Source: Arthrobacter sp. S39
Lineage (GTDB): Bacteria > Actinomycetota > Actinomycetes > Actinomycetales > Micrococcaceae
Direction: 5' to 3'
DNA length: 64,000 nucleotides
Assembly (NCBI RefSeq): GCF_004320525.1
Contig: NZ_SIHX01000015.1
Location: 1-64,000 of the forward strand
The notes under the pieces: generated by a model
The model's input: the letters and a program-made list of their open reading frames with translations, nothing else
What the model was told of the DNA's origin: nothing
The model's database searches: none
Made by a program: the position numbers and the translations under genes
Shown: positions 1 to 8,946 of the stretch, one piece after another
Numbering within the stretch: the stretch's first letter is position 1
Layout of the letters: each line of letters begins with the position of its first letter

Positions 1-73
1 CGGAAAAGAACTGCGCCTTCTGCTCCGGCGTATATTTCCTCCGGCCGACAGCTTCTTTCGTTAAAAACGACAC
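1..73 (-). CDS. IS30-like transposase, N-terminal fragment at window edge
   Basis: Reading leftward from a GTG at 73-71, an open frame of 24 codons runs off the window. It contains the stretch GRRKYTPEQKAQFF, which resembles the N-terminal helix-turn-helix of transposases, most like IS30-type elements of actinobacteria. An inverted repeat lies just upstream, as expected for an IS end. Because the frame leaves the window I cannot tell whether the element is intact. The family assignment is tentative; another HTH-type transposase is possible. Confidence 0.5.
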   Translation of the reverse strand, partial: MSFLTKEAVGRRKYTPEQKAQFFS

Positions 74-115
74 GGTCGTTGCAACTCCCAAAAATTCTGG
101 GTGTTGCAACGACCG
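73..115. repeat. Inverted repeat at IS end
   Basis: CGGTCGTTGCAAC at 73-85 is a perfect 13-bp inverted match to GTTGCAACGACCG at 103-115, with a 17-bp spacer. It overlaps the proposed transposase start and probably marks the terminal or subterminal repeat and promoter of the element. The outer edge of the element would be near 115. From there to the acyltransferase start at 352 I see no gene. Confidence 0.6.
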
Positions 116-351
116 CTAGAACCCGCCCTGTGAACGGGCCCTTCTGCTTGTCCCCGCTGTTCCTCCGCTTTCCGGCCGCACCTGAGTGCCTGGCGGGGTC
201 CGGCGCACAGGTTTCGTCCAGAAAAGTCCGGAAGACTGGAAAGTTGCGGGCCTGGCGCCTGCCATCAGATTCATGTCAACAGACGAGGGCCGGTTCCTGC
301 CTTGGTTCAGCCGAAGCGGGGAATCGGCCAGACGAAAGCCCCGGAGGTTAT

Positions 352-1470
352 GTGACGTTGCTCATTGGTGGAACCGTGGAGACGGCCGCCCGGCAGACTA
401 CCGTGCGCCAAAGGCTGGACGGCCTGGATGTCCTCCGCGGGGCCGCCGTTGGCGCCGTTCTTTTGGGGCATTCCTGGCCCGGAGTCTTCCAGGGCGCCGG
501 CATCGTCGGGGTGATTGTGTTCTTTGTGCTGAGCGGCTACCTGATCACCGGCGTGCTGATGAGGGATATCGAGCGGCACCGCAAGGTCCGGTACGGCCGT
601 TTTTATGCGCATCGGGCCTTCCGCCTGCTGCCGGCCCTCATCGCATTCCTGGTCGTGTACGCCATCGTGGAGCTGACAGCTGACGTCCTCGGGGACCGGT
701 CCAAGGGAATCATCGGGTATACGCTCCTTGCCGGTTTCGGCTACCTGAAAGACCTGCCGCTGCCGTTCGATGTCAGCATGGCCATCGGGCCGCTCTGGAC
801 GCTGGCGGTGGAAGAGCAGTTCTACCTGATCTGGCCGGCGCTGCTGGTGCTCGCCCTGCGGAAGAACCGGCAGGGACGGCTGGTTGGCTGGTCTGCCGCC
901 GTCGTGGTGTCACTTATGACGGCGAGCGTCCTCGCGATGCTGATTCTTGCCCCGCACCTCCATTCGCTGGTTTATGCACTGCCGACCACGTGGGGACTGG
1001 CGCTGATCATCGGCTCTGCACTGCGCCTGTACCGGGTCCGGATGTTCAGCTGGTTCTCCGGTCCCAGGACCAGGCGTGCTGCCCTGCTTGGTGCCGCTGC
1101 GGTCCTGGCCTCGCTGATGTTCTTTCCCAAAGCCAACGAGACTCCCGCATTCTTCTTCATTGGCGGCCCGCTGGCCATGACTGCGGCCGCTGTCCTGGTG
1201 GTCCTGGCCGCCTCCGGGTCAGGCAGGATGCCGCAGTGGACGCGGCCATTGCAGCTGCTGGGCACGGTTTCCTACGCGGCATACCTCTGGAACTATCCGG
1301 TCATTCTTTGGCTCAACCACGGATCGACTGCCGACCTGCCGCCGCTTGTGGCTGTGTCCGCGATACTGCTGACACTGCTCCTGGCAGTGGTCAGCTGGCA
1401 CACGGTCGAGAGGCTGGGCCGGATGGGACGGGAACGTTTCGACAAGTACTGCGCGGCTAGGGACTGGTGA
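352..1470 (+). CDS. Acyltransferase family 3 membrane protein (OafA/YrhL-like)
   Basis: This 372-residue protein belongs to the acyltransferase-3 family of integral membrane enzymes, which transfer acetyl or other acyl groups to cell-surface glycans or lipids. Visible family hallmarks are an N-terminal LDVLRGAAVGAVLLGH segment carrying the conserved Arg and His, FFVLSGYLIT, and GPLWTLAVEEQFYLIWPALL, followed by repeated hydrophobic helices and YLWNYPVILW near the C-terminus. The frame is open back to 79 into the IS end, but the GTG at 352 has a GGAGG 5 bases upstream and gives a normal family start, so I chose it. The gene ends convergently inside the 3' end of the MFS gene (14-bp overlap). 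The acyl acceptor is unknown. Confidence 0.85.
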   Translation: MTLLIGGTVETAARQTTVRQRLDGLDVLRGAAVGAVLLGHSWPGVFQGAGIVGVIVFFVLSGYLITGVLMRDIERHRKVRYGRFYAHRAFRLLPALIAFLVVYAIVELTADVLGDRSKGIIGYTLLAGFGYLKDLPLPFDVSMAIGPLWTLAVEEQFYLIWPALLVLALRKNRQGRLVGWSAAVVVSLMTASVLAMLILAPHLHSLVYALPTTWGLALIIGSALRLYRVRMFSWFSGPRTRRAALLGAAAVLASLMFFPKANETPAFFFIGGPLAMTAAAVLVVLAASGSGRMPQWTRPLQLLGTVSYAAYLWNYPVILWLNHGSTADLPPLVAVSAILLTLLLAVVSWHTVERLGRMGRERFDKYCAARDW

Positions 1471-2728
1471 GCCCGGTCGATGGCTTGGGCGAGGCGTTGG
1501 CTTCATCGGCCACGGCTGCCTGCCTCCGGCTGGCCAGCAGGAACGGAATGGCCAGCATCTCGATGACGCCGCCGATGGCCAGGGAGGCGGGGTAGCCGTA
1601 CAGATCAGCTCCGCGGCCGAGCAGCGGCTGCACCACCACACCGCCGCTTGATCCCATGAGTGAATCGAAGCTGAGAACTGTGGCCCGCTGCTTCGACGGG
1701 ATCATGTCGTTGATGTAGGCCTGCCGCACCGGTGCTGCCGCGGAGCCGATCAGTGCCCACACCGTCAGCAGCACCAGAGCCAGCCAGAACACGTTGGTAA
1801 ACCCGAGCGCAAAGAGAATCACAGCGCCCAGGATGCCACTGACAATCAGCAACGACGTTCGCTTGCGGAACAGGCCGCGGGCATAGGGGGCGAGCCAGCC
1901 GCCGATCACCTGCGCGACGGCGACGATTGCCGCTGCCAGCCCCGCCACGGAGTACGCATGGGGGTCGCCGAAAAGCTCCAGAAGATAGGGCTGCAGGGCG
2001 TAAAAGACGTAGATTCCGACGCCGGCACTGAACGGCGCGGCCAGCATCACGTATCGCACAGGGGGATTTTTCAGACCGCCTTCGATGGACGCGGTAAGAA
2101 CGGCCCGCGTCGCCCGGAGGGGATGCGTGGAGCGTTCCGGGGTGAACCCGACGTCGCGCATGAGTCCAAAAGCCACGCCGAACATCGCAAGCAGCACGCC
2201 CACCCGCAGCAGGAACGGCACGCCCAGGTTGGTGGCCTGGGCGATCACCCCGCCGGCCGACGAGCCGATGAACATGGCCACCCCGGACACCATCAGCCCG
2301 CGCCCGAATACTGCCTCCAGGCCGCCGTCGTACCCCGAGAACCGCAACGCATCCACCAGCCAGGCCTCGACCGCTCCGGAGAAGAACGTAAAGCCCAGGC
2401 CGAGCAGGACCGACACCACTGCCCAGGCCCAGAACGGGGCGTGCAGCTGCCAGAGTACATAGTAAAAGTAGGTTGAAACGGCAAGGGTCACGGTCCCGAG
2501 CAGGAACGATGCGCGGCGGCCCCAGCCGTCGGCCACCACGCCGGTGGGTACTTCGAACAGCACCATACCGACTGTGAAGAAGGCGTTGGCGGCGAAGGCC
2601 TCGAAGTTGCTGAGGCCGGCGTCCAGCAGGAACAGTGTGTTGACCCCCCAGATGAAGGAAGCCGCGAGGGTATTGCCCAGCGTCAAGGTGAGGTAGATGC
2701 GTTGGATTTTTCGGGCGGCAGCGTTCAT
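1457..2728 (-). CDS. MFS transporter
   Basis: This 423-residue polytopic protein is a major facilitator superfamily carrier, probably a proton-coupled exporter of small molecules. The motif GVVADGWGRR at about residues 64-73 is the cytoplasmic loop 2-3 signature. About twelve hydrophobic segments are spread over the length. The in-frame ATG at 2764 would add 12 polar residues; I prefer the ATG at 2728, which starts just before IQRIYLTLTLGN and the first membrane helix, but this is not certain. The C-terminal tail is Ala/Pro-rich. It converges on the acyltransferase gene. The substrate cannot be told from sequence. Confidence 0.85.
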   Translation of the reverse strand: MNAAARKIQRIYLTLTLGNTLAASFIWGVNTLFLLDAGLSNFEAFAANAFFTVGMVLFEVPTGVVADGWGRRASFLLGTVTLAVSTYFYYVLWQLHAPFWAWAVVSVLLGLGFTFFSGAVEAWLVDALRFSGYDGGLEAVFGRGLMVSGVAMFIGSSAGGVIAQATNLGVPFLLRVGVLLAMFGVAFGLMRDVGFTPERSTHPLRATRAVLTASIEGGLKNPPVRYVMLAAPFSAGVGIYVFYALQPYLLELFGDPHAYSVAGLAAAIVAVAQVIGGWLAPYARGLFRKRTSLLIVSGILGAVILFALGFTNVFWLALVLLTVWALIGSAAAPVRQAYINDMIPSKQRATVLSFDSLMGSSGGVVVQPLLGRGADLYGYPASLAIGGVIEMLAIPFLLASRRQAAVADEANASPKPSTGLTSP

Positions 2729-2848
2729 CGTTTCGCCGTCCCCGCCACGGCGAGTTGTGACCACGAGGCCATTCTCGTCCTGTTCAGCGCCGTGTGCCAG
2801 AGCGCCGGACAGCCGGGCCGTCCGGGGGCAGCGTGGACACGTCTCCCG

Positions 2849-4045
2849 CTACGCTTCGTGGCTCATGGGAATTTCCCGCGACGCTGCCCATTCGCCCACG
2901 TCCCGGCGTTCAATGGCCGCCGCCATCAGATCCGGAAACAGGTCCGGTGTGCAGGCGAAGGCAGGTACGCCGATCCCGGCAAGGGCTGCAGCGTGGTTGG
3001 CGTCGAACGACGGATGGCCGCTGTCGCTCAACGCCAGGAGCGCGATCATGGTGGTCCCGGACCCCACGATCGTGGCCGCCCGCCGCAGCATTTCCTCCGC
3101 AATCCCGCCCTCGTAGAGGTCGCTGATCAGCACCAGGATCGTCTCGGCAGGCTGGGTGATCTGGTCCTGGCAATACGCCAGGGCACGGTTGATGTCCGTG
3201 CCGCCGCCGAGCTGTACACCAAACAGCACGTCGACCGGATCGTCCAGCTCGTCCGTCAGGTCAACCACCTCGGTGTCGAAAACCACCAGCCGGGTGCGCA
3301 CCGACCTCAGCGAGCTGAGCACCGCCCCGAACACGCTGGAATACACCACGGATTCCGCCATCGAACCCGACTGGTCGATGCACAGGATGATCTCCCGCTG
3401 GATCTCGGTGCTGCGCCGGGCATGGCCCACCAGCCGCTCCGGCACGATCGTCCGGTATTCGGGCTGGTAGTGCCTGAGGTTGGCGGCAATCGTCCTGTTC
3501 CAGTCAATGTCCCGGTGCCGGGGCCGCCGCGTCCGTGCCGCCCGGTTCAACGCTCCAGAGACGGCCTGGACCGTCCGGGCGCGCAGGCGGTCCTCCAACT
3601 CGTTGGTGACCTGGCGGATGACCGCCCTCGCCGTCTCGCGTGAATGCTCGGGGATCACCCGGCCGAGGCCCACCAGCGTACTGACGAGGCCGACGTCGGG
3701 CTGTACAGTTCGCAGCATCTCCGGCTCAAGCAGCAACTGCCGCAGCCCGAGCCGGTCCATGGCGTCCGCCTGCATCACCTGCACCACCGTGGACGGAAAA
3801 TAGCCGCGGATGTCACCCAGCCAGCGGGCCACCCGCGGACTGGACGCGCCCAGGCCGCCGCGGCCGTTCTTCTCCGCCCCGTACAGGTCCTCCAGGGCCT
3901 GGTCGCGGCGCGCGTCATCGGCAGCGAGCTCCACGCTGTGGCCGTCCGCTGTGGTGATGCCGTCGGCATCCTGCCCGCCGAGCACCAGGCGCCAGCGGCC
4001 CAGCCGTCCGCGGCGGTTGTTGCCATCAGGGTCCGTGTCCTTCAT
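2849..4045 (-). CDS. VWA domain protein of MoxR-associated operon
   Basis: This 398-residue protein has a C-terminal von Willebrand factor A domain. The metal-dependent adhesion motif DQSGS lies at about residues 224-228, followed by GGGTDINRAL and LISDLYEGG, which complete the MIDAS-type fold. The N-terminal half has no recognised domain. The ATG at 4045 overlaps the stop of the upstream DUF5682 gene as ATGA, which indicates translational coupling; an ATG five codons earlier is less likely. VWA proteins of this type usually partner MoxR AAA+ ATPases in metal-dependent chaperone or remodelling complexes, and a MoxR gene lies two genes upstream. It is the last gene of the operon and has no signal peptide. 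Confidence 0.85.
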   Translation of the reverse strand: MKDTDPDGNNRRGRLGRWRLVLGGQDADGITTADGHSVELAADDARRDQALEDLYGAEKNGRGGLGASSPRVARWLGDIRGYFPSTVVQVMQADAMDRLGLRQLLLEPEMLRTVQPDVGLVSTLVGLGRVIPEHSRETARAVIRQVTNELEDRLRARTVQAVSGALNRAARTRRPRHRDIDWNRTIAANLRHYQPEYRTIVPERLVGHARRSTEIQREIILCIDQSGSMAESVVYSSVFGAVLSSLRSVRTRLVVFDTEVVDLTDELDDPVDVLFGVQLGGGTDINRALAYCQDQITQPAETILVLISDLYEGGIAEEMLRRAATIVGSGTTMIALLALSDSGHPSFDANHAAALAGIGVPAFACTPDLFPDLMAAAIERRDVGEWAASREIPMSHEA

Positions 4046-6357
4046 ACCATCGCCTCCCAACCGAGGTAGCGGGCCATGGTCCGGACGGCGGGGCCCGCGG
4101 CCGCCAGGTCCAGTGTTGCTTCGCCGGCTATCTGGACGATGCCGCCTCTGCGGCTCACCTGCTCGCCGATTTCCCGCCGCTCCGGCCGGCTGAACGCCGA
4201 AAATGTCCTGCGCAGGAGCGGCAGCACGTCGTCGAAGATTTCGTCGTCCACGGCGGCGACCCAGTCGTCAACGATCTGCAACAGGCGCGGGTCGTAGATG
4301 AGCAGCGTTGCGTCGCCGGAGAGGAGTCCGTCGAGCCAGGCCGCCGCCTCGCGCGCCGGAGTGGCGACTGAGAGCCGGCGGCTGAGCCTGGCGGCGGCGT
4401 CGTTCCCGTCCACCAGGCCCGCGTCAAGGAGCAGCCTGGTGGCGCGCCCCGCCACGGCGCCATGGATCCGGTCCGAACCTGCGACGGCGGCGAGCGCCCG
4501 GTGCCAGTCGTCCAGCGGCAGGTCGGGCAGCAGGGACAGGCCCTGCTGGGCGGAGTCGACGGCGCGCCGCATAACGGCGGCGGCGTCGTCGTCCAACCCG
4601 GCGCAGGCCGTAGGCAGTCCCACGCAGGCCCGCACCACCGTGGTGTCCAGAATCTTCCGGACCCCGGTGACGTCAACGCCGCGCACGTTGCCGTACCGGC
4701 AGGTCCGGGCAAGCGGCGAAATGGTTTCCAGCAGCGGCGCCACGTCCTGCTGCAGGGCCGTCCGCTCGGCAAGTACCTGCACGACTCCGCCAATGCCGTC
4801 CGGCAGGTCGGCGAGCAGGCAGCCGGCGAGCAGGTTGCTGAGTTCCGTCAGGCTGCCGGCGTCCTGGGCGCGTTCGGACACGTAGGCTGCGGCGGCCGAG
4901 GCAACCGTAGTGCCGTAGCGGCTCGCTTCCACAAGTGCTATGGCCAGTTCCGGCTGCCACTGGAGTGTCCATACTTCCTTGAAGGTGCCCGTGGTCCGGC
5001 CCGTTTCGGCCTGGATGCCCCACTCGACGCCGAGCAGTGCCAGCCGGTGGAGCAGGACCGAGCGGGCCAGTTGGTTGGGCTTGCGCAGGTCAAGGGTGAG
5101 GACCTCCTCCATGGCGCCTGGTTTCCAGCGGAGCCTGCGCTGGGTGGCGGCGAGGTCGGCGGCCAGCGGGAGGGTCGGCGCGGACTCCGGCACGGTCCCC
5201 AGTTCGAGTCCGACGGTGAGTTCGCGGTGCACCAGGGCCAGCGGCAGGGGTGAACCGTCGCACAACACCGCCTGCGCAGCGTCGTCCAGTTCTGCCAGTC
5301 CGGGGCTCGGCCGCCCGCGGACGGCGGCCAGGGCGTTCGCCATCCGGGCTGCCTCGACGACGGATGCCGTCGATGCGTCGAGGTTTTCGCGGCGCAGGGC
5401 GTGGGCTACCCGGACCAGCCAGGTGGTGGACACCTCCGTGCCCGGATCCTGCGCCATCCAGTGGGTGAAGAGGTGCTGGTACCAGCCGGGCGCCGTGACG
5501 CCGGCCCCGTACCCGCTGCGCCGGCTGAGCCGGTTCGAGGTCCACGGCACCCAGGTGACGGCGACCTTGGCCTTCGGCAGGCCGGCGAGCACCTTGTTGT
5601 CGGCTGCCACGGGCGGAAAACCGGCGGGCATCAGCGCCGGGGCATGGTAGGCGCCGCACACGACGGCGATCCGCGCGTGCCCCTCCCGCATGGCGGCCCT
5701 GATCAGGCGCCGCATCGAGGCCTCCCGGCGGTTGTTCTCCATCACGTCCGGATGGTCGCCCGGCCTGTCGTCGGCCGCGCGGATCTCCGCAATGGCTTCG
5801 GTGAGCGCCGCGAACCGGTCGACGGGGTCCGTGTTCCGGTGCTCGACGGCGTCCTCCCACCAGCGCTCGGCGTCGCTGTATCCGGCGGCGTCTGCCAGCA
5901 TCGCAATCGCGTCGGGGCGGTAGGGCTGCTGGGGCTGCGCGGGAGGTTCCCCGCCCCCGGTGGAGGGACCGCCGTCGGCCGCAGTGTCCTCCCCCTCCCC
6001 GTTCGACGGCGGCCCGGCAGCTTCCTCCGCCACGCGGAGCGCGAAGGTGTGCGCCGCCGGGAGGTCGATGGCCCGCACCTGGGCGCCGGTGGACAGCGCC
6101 CAGCGGATCGCCACCCATTCCGGCGAGAAGCTGGCCATCGGGTAGAAGGAAGCCAGCCGGGGCTCGTCGGCCGCGTAGATCAGCCCGGCGACAGGCGGCA
6201 CCATGTCCGGATCGGACAGCAGGGGGATCACCTGGTCAAGTTCCGGCGGGCCCTCCACCAGCACCAAATCAGGGCGGAGTGCTGCCAGTGCTTCGGCGAC
6301 CGAGTGTGCCGAACCGGGGCCATGGTGCCGGATCCCCAGGATGTGGACGTCTGTCAT
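4042..6357 (-). CDS. DUF5682 family protein
   Basis: This 771-residue protein begins with the pattern MTDVHILGIRHHGPGSA and then LVLVEGPPELD, which I recognise as the DUF5682 family signature. The GxRHHGP and VEGP motifs recall the metal-binding strands of the ChaN/TraB/erythromycin-esterase-like fold; that comparison is inference. A Gly/Ser/Pro-rich linker lies near residues 115-145, and the rest is mostly helical, Ala/Leu-rich sequence. The gene sits 17 bp after the MoxR gene and overlaps the VWA gene by four bases. No biochemical function is established to my knowledge. The genetic coupling points to a shared complex. Confidence 0.85.
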   Translation of the reverse strand: MTDVHILGIRHHGPGSAHSVAEALAALRPDLVLVEGPPELDQVIPLLSDPDMVPPVAGLIYAADEPRLASFYPMASFSPEWVAIRWALSTGAQVRAIDLPAAHTFALRVAEEAAGPPSNGEGEDTAADGGPSTGGGEPPAQPQQPYRPDAIAMLADAAGYSDAERWWEDAVEHRNTDPVDRFAALTEAIAEIRAADDRPGDHPDVMENNRREASMRRLIRAAMREGHARIAVVCGAYHAPALMPAGFPPVAADNKVLAGLPKAKVAVTWVPWTSNRLSRRSGYGAGVTAPGWYQHLFTHWMAQDPGTEVSTTWLVRVAHALRRENLDASTASVVEAARMANALAAVRGRPSPGLAELDDAAQAVLCDGSPLPLALVHRELTVGLELGTVPESAPTLPLAADLAATQRRLRWKPGAMEEVLTLDLRKPNQLARSVLLHRLALLGVEWGIQAETGRTTGTFKEVWTLQWQPELAIALVEASRYGTTVASAAAAYVSERAQDAGSLTELSNLLAGCLLADLPDGIGGVVQVLAERTALQQDVAPLLETISPLARTCRYGNVRGVDVTGVRKILDTTVVRACVGLPTACAGLDDDAAAVMRRAVDSAQQGLSLLPDLPLDDWHRALAAVAGSDRIHGAVAGRATRLLLDAGLVDGNDAAARLSRRLSVATPAREAAAWLDGLLSGDATLLIYDPRLLQIVDDWVAAVDDEIFDDVLPLLRRTFSAFSRPERREIGEQVSRRGGIVQIAGEATLDLAAAGPAVRTMARYLGWEAMV

Positions 6358-6374
6358 GGTTCAGTTGCCACAGA

Positions 6375-7481
6375 TCAGTTCGGCGATTCAAGGTCGCGGC
6401 AGGCCCGGTACAGGTCCTTCCACTCCGGGCGGTTCCGGACCACGGTTTCCAGGTACTCCTGCCAGATGACCCGGTCCTGCACGGGGTCCTTGACCACCGC
6501 GCCCACCAGACTGGCGGCCACATCCTGGGCCCGGACCGTTCCGTCACCGAAGTGGGCGGCGAGCGAAAGCCCGTTGGTCATCACCGAGATGGCCTCCGCG
6601 GTGGACAGCGTGGCGGAAGGTGACTTGATGGTGGTGCGCTGGTCCTGGGTCACGCCCGAGCGCAGTTCCCGCATGACCGTGACCACCCGGCGGACCTCGG
6701 AGAGCGCAGCCAGGTCGGCCGGAAGCTCCAGGGCGGCGCCCAGGCTGCGGACCCGGCTGGTGACAATCTCCACCTCCTGCTCGATGCTGTCAGGCAGCGG
6801 CAGCACCACGGTGTTGAAGCGGCGGCGCAGTGCCGAGGACAGATCGTTGACTCCCTTGTCCCGGTTGTTGGCCGTCGCGATGATGTTGAAGCCCTTGCGC
6901 GCCTGCACCTCCTCGTTGAGTTCCGGGATCGGCAGGGTCTTCTCGCTGAGGATCGTGATCAGGGAATCCTGCACATCGGAGGGGATCCTGGTGAGTTCTT
7001 CCACCCGGACCAGGCTTCCGGTTTCCATCGCGCGCATCACGGGCCCCGGGACCATAGCCGCCCGGGACGGGCCGTCGGCGAGCAGCCGCGCGTAGTTCCA
7101 GCCGTACCGCAGCGCCTCTTCCGGTGTGCCGGCAGTGCCCTGCACCACGAGGGTGGAGGAGCCCGAAACGGCCGCGGCGAGGTGCTCTCCCAGCCAGGTT
7201 TTCGCGGTGCCGGGAACACCAAGCAGCAGGAGGGCGCGGTCAGTGGCCAGGGAGGCGACGGCGATTTCCACCAGCCGCTCCGACCCCAGGTATTTCGGCG
7301 TGATCTGCACTCCGTCCGGCAGTGTGCCGCCGAGGATGTACGTGGTCACCGCCCAGGGAGACAGCCGCCAGCTGGGCGGCCGGGGCCGGTCGTCGAAGGC
7401 GGACAGTGCGCTGAGCTCGTCGGCGTAGGCGTTCTCGGCGTGGGCGCGAAGAACGTCTGTACCGGTCTGGGCATCGGTCAT
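6375..7481 (-). CDS. MoxR-family AAA+ ATPase
   Basis: This 368-residue AAA+ ATPase has a Walker A motif GVPGTAKT at residues 88-95. MoxR-family hallmarks further on include IPSDVQDSLITILSE and NIIATANNRDKG (sensor 1). MoxR proteins act with VWA-domain partners in assembly, metal insertion or unfolding of target proteins. It lies between the DUF5691 and DUF5682 genes with short gaps of 13 and 17 bp. The protein is cytoplasmic. Confidence 0.9.
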   Translation of the reverse strand: MTDAQTGTDVLRAHAENAYADELSALSAFDDRPRPPSWRLSPWAVTTYILGGTLPDGVQITPKYLGSERLVEIAVASLATDRALLLLGVPGTAKTWLGEHLAAAVSGSSTLVVQGTAGTPEEALRYGWNYARLLADGPSRAAMVPGPVMRAMETGSLVRVEELTRIPSDVQDSLITILSEKTLPIPELNEEVQARKGFNIIATANNRDKGVNDLSSALRRRFNTVVLPLPDSIEQEVEIVTSRVRSLGAALELPADLAALSEVRRVVTVMRELRSGVTQDQRTTIKSPSATLSTAEAISVMTNGLSLAAHFGDGTVRAQDVAASLVGAVVKDPVQDRVIWQEYLETVVRNRPEWKDLYRACRDLESPN

Positions 7482-7494
7482 TGAAAGGCCTCCG

Positions 7495-8946
7495 TCATTG
7501 AAAAGCGTCCGTCAGGGATTGTCGGAACGATTGGTACTGCACGGCATCACGAAGCACGCGGCGCCGGGCGGCGTCGTCGTCGGACCGCTCGAGGAGGCGC
7601 CGGGCCTGTCCGGCCGCCTCCGGCGGGAGCGCCGCCGGAAGGATGTCGGCCAGCAGGGCCGCCAGCTGGCCGCCGTTCTTGGCGGCGATCTGCCCGAGCA
7701 CGGCGTCCGCCAGGTCAGGTCCCCAGGGTTTTGGCAGTTCACGCAGAGGTGTGGCCAGCGCGAACGGGTTGGACGTGCCGGCCCGTATGTGCCGCACGAG
7801 CGTATCTTCACGCTCGTCCGAGGGGAGGATACTGAGCAGCCGCAGGTCCGTGCGGACCTCCAGCAGCGCACGCACCCAGCCAAGGTCGGCCCGCTGGGCT
7901 GCCGTGGTGAGGATGGTTTCGAAGACGCGGGTTTCGCCCTTGAGCAGTGCCACGGTCGCTGCCGGGCCGCGGCCGGACACTGTCGTCCAGACATCGAGCG
8001 GGGCGCCGCGCACGACGGCGTCGAGCCGGCCCAGGCGGTCGGGTTCACCACTGCGGGGGTCTGGCTGGATCCCGTCCCGCAGGGCGGCCGCATCGGGCCC
8101 GGGCGGGAGGTCGATCTCGAACTGTTTGCGCAGCACGCCCTTGATGCGGAGCAGCGGAAGCAGCCGTGCGGCCATCCGTCCCGCGCGGGCACTGGCCGGA
8201 AGCCGGTCCAGCAGGCCGGCAGCGACCTCCCGCACGGTCTTGGCCTTGTCATCGAGTGCCAGCTCGAGCAGCTCCTCGTCGTCGTCCTGGAGGTTTGTGC
8301 CGAAGGTGGCCAGGTGGGCGGCGCGCTCCCGGGCCCCGAGGATCTCCCAATGCGTGCCCAGTTGCCCGCGGGCGGCGGCCGGGTCGGTGCGGCGGAGCCG
8401 TTCCAGCTCCGTGGTGGCGTCGGCGCTTTTCAATACGGTCCAGTCTTCCGCCATTCCCTGCCCGGGTTTGGAGGTGCCGGCCTTGAGGTCCTGAAGCCAG
8501 CGGCCCCGCGTTCCGATGGCGGGGTTCAGGTGCTTCGCCACGCCGGGTTTGGTGTCTGCCAGGGACAGCAGCAGGGGGAGCAGCCGGTGCGGGACACGCC
8601 GTCCGTACGCTCCGGCGGCCTGGAGCCAGTCCGTCACCAGTTGGCTGCGGAGCTCCAGTCCGACAGGCGGCTGGGTGAGCAGCAGGTCCAGCAGCCTGGA
8701 TGCCTCACCGGATGCTTCGGGCGCATCGTCCGGCGGCGCGGGCTCCGGCAAGTCGGCAGCGTCCAGGGTGCTGCACGCACGGGCGGCGCGGGTGACGGAG
8801 TCGGCCAGGGCTGCCTGGTCCAGCAGGGACTCCTCACTGGACTGGCCTTCCGGCGGACGGACAGCCAGTTCCACGGGCGGGGGCGGTGCCGGGTGCCGGG
8901 CGGTGCCAACAAGCGCCGCCGTTCGAAGGTCCGGCAGCCATGTCAT
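7495..8946 (-). CDS. DUF5691 family protein
   Basis: This 483-residue protein begins MTWLPDLRTAALVGTARH, typical of DUF5691 proteins found beside SWIM, MoxR and DUF5682 genes. It is Ala/Leu/Arg-rich and looks like a helical repeat or scaffold protein; no catalytic motif is visible. The frame is open further upstream, but the ATG at 8946 gives the family start and forms an ATGA overlap with the stop of the SWIM gene, so the longer reading is rejected. Its role is unknown; an adaptor in the AAA+/VWA complex is plausible. Confidence 0.8.
   Translation of the reverse strand: MTWLPDLRTAALVGTARHPAPPPPVELAVRPPEGQSSEESLLDQAALADSVTRAARACSTLDAADLPEPAPPDDAPEASGEASRLLDLLLTQPPVGLELRSQLVTDWLQAAGAYGRRVPHRLLPLLLSLADTKPGVAKHLNPAIGTRGRWLQDLKAGTSKPGQGMAEDWTVLKSADATTELERLRRTDPAAARGQLGTHWEILGARERAAHLATFGTNLQDDDEELLELALDDKAKTVREVAAGLLDRLPASARAGRMAARLLPLLRIKGVLRKQFEIDLPPGPDAAALRDGIQPDPRSGEPDRLGRLDAVVRGAPLDVWTTVSGRGPAATVALLKGETRVFETILTTAAQRADLGWVRALLEVRTDLRLLSILPSDEREDTLVRHIRAGTSNPFALATPLRELPKPWGPDLADAVLGQIAAKNGGQLAALLADILPAALPPEAAGQARRLLERSDDDAARRRVLRDAVQYQSFRQSLTDAFQ

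Noticed and set aside
79..351. N-terminal extension of the acyltransferase from 79
   Set aside because: The first about 90 codons lie in the IS end and leader and lack family similarity; the GTG at 352 has a GGAGG and starts the conserved region.
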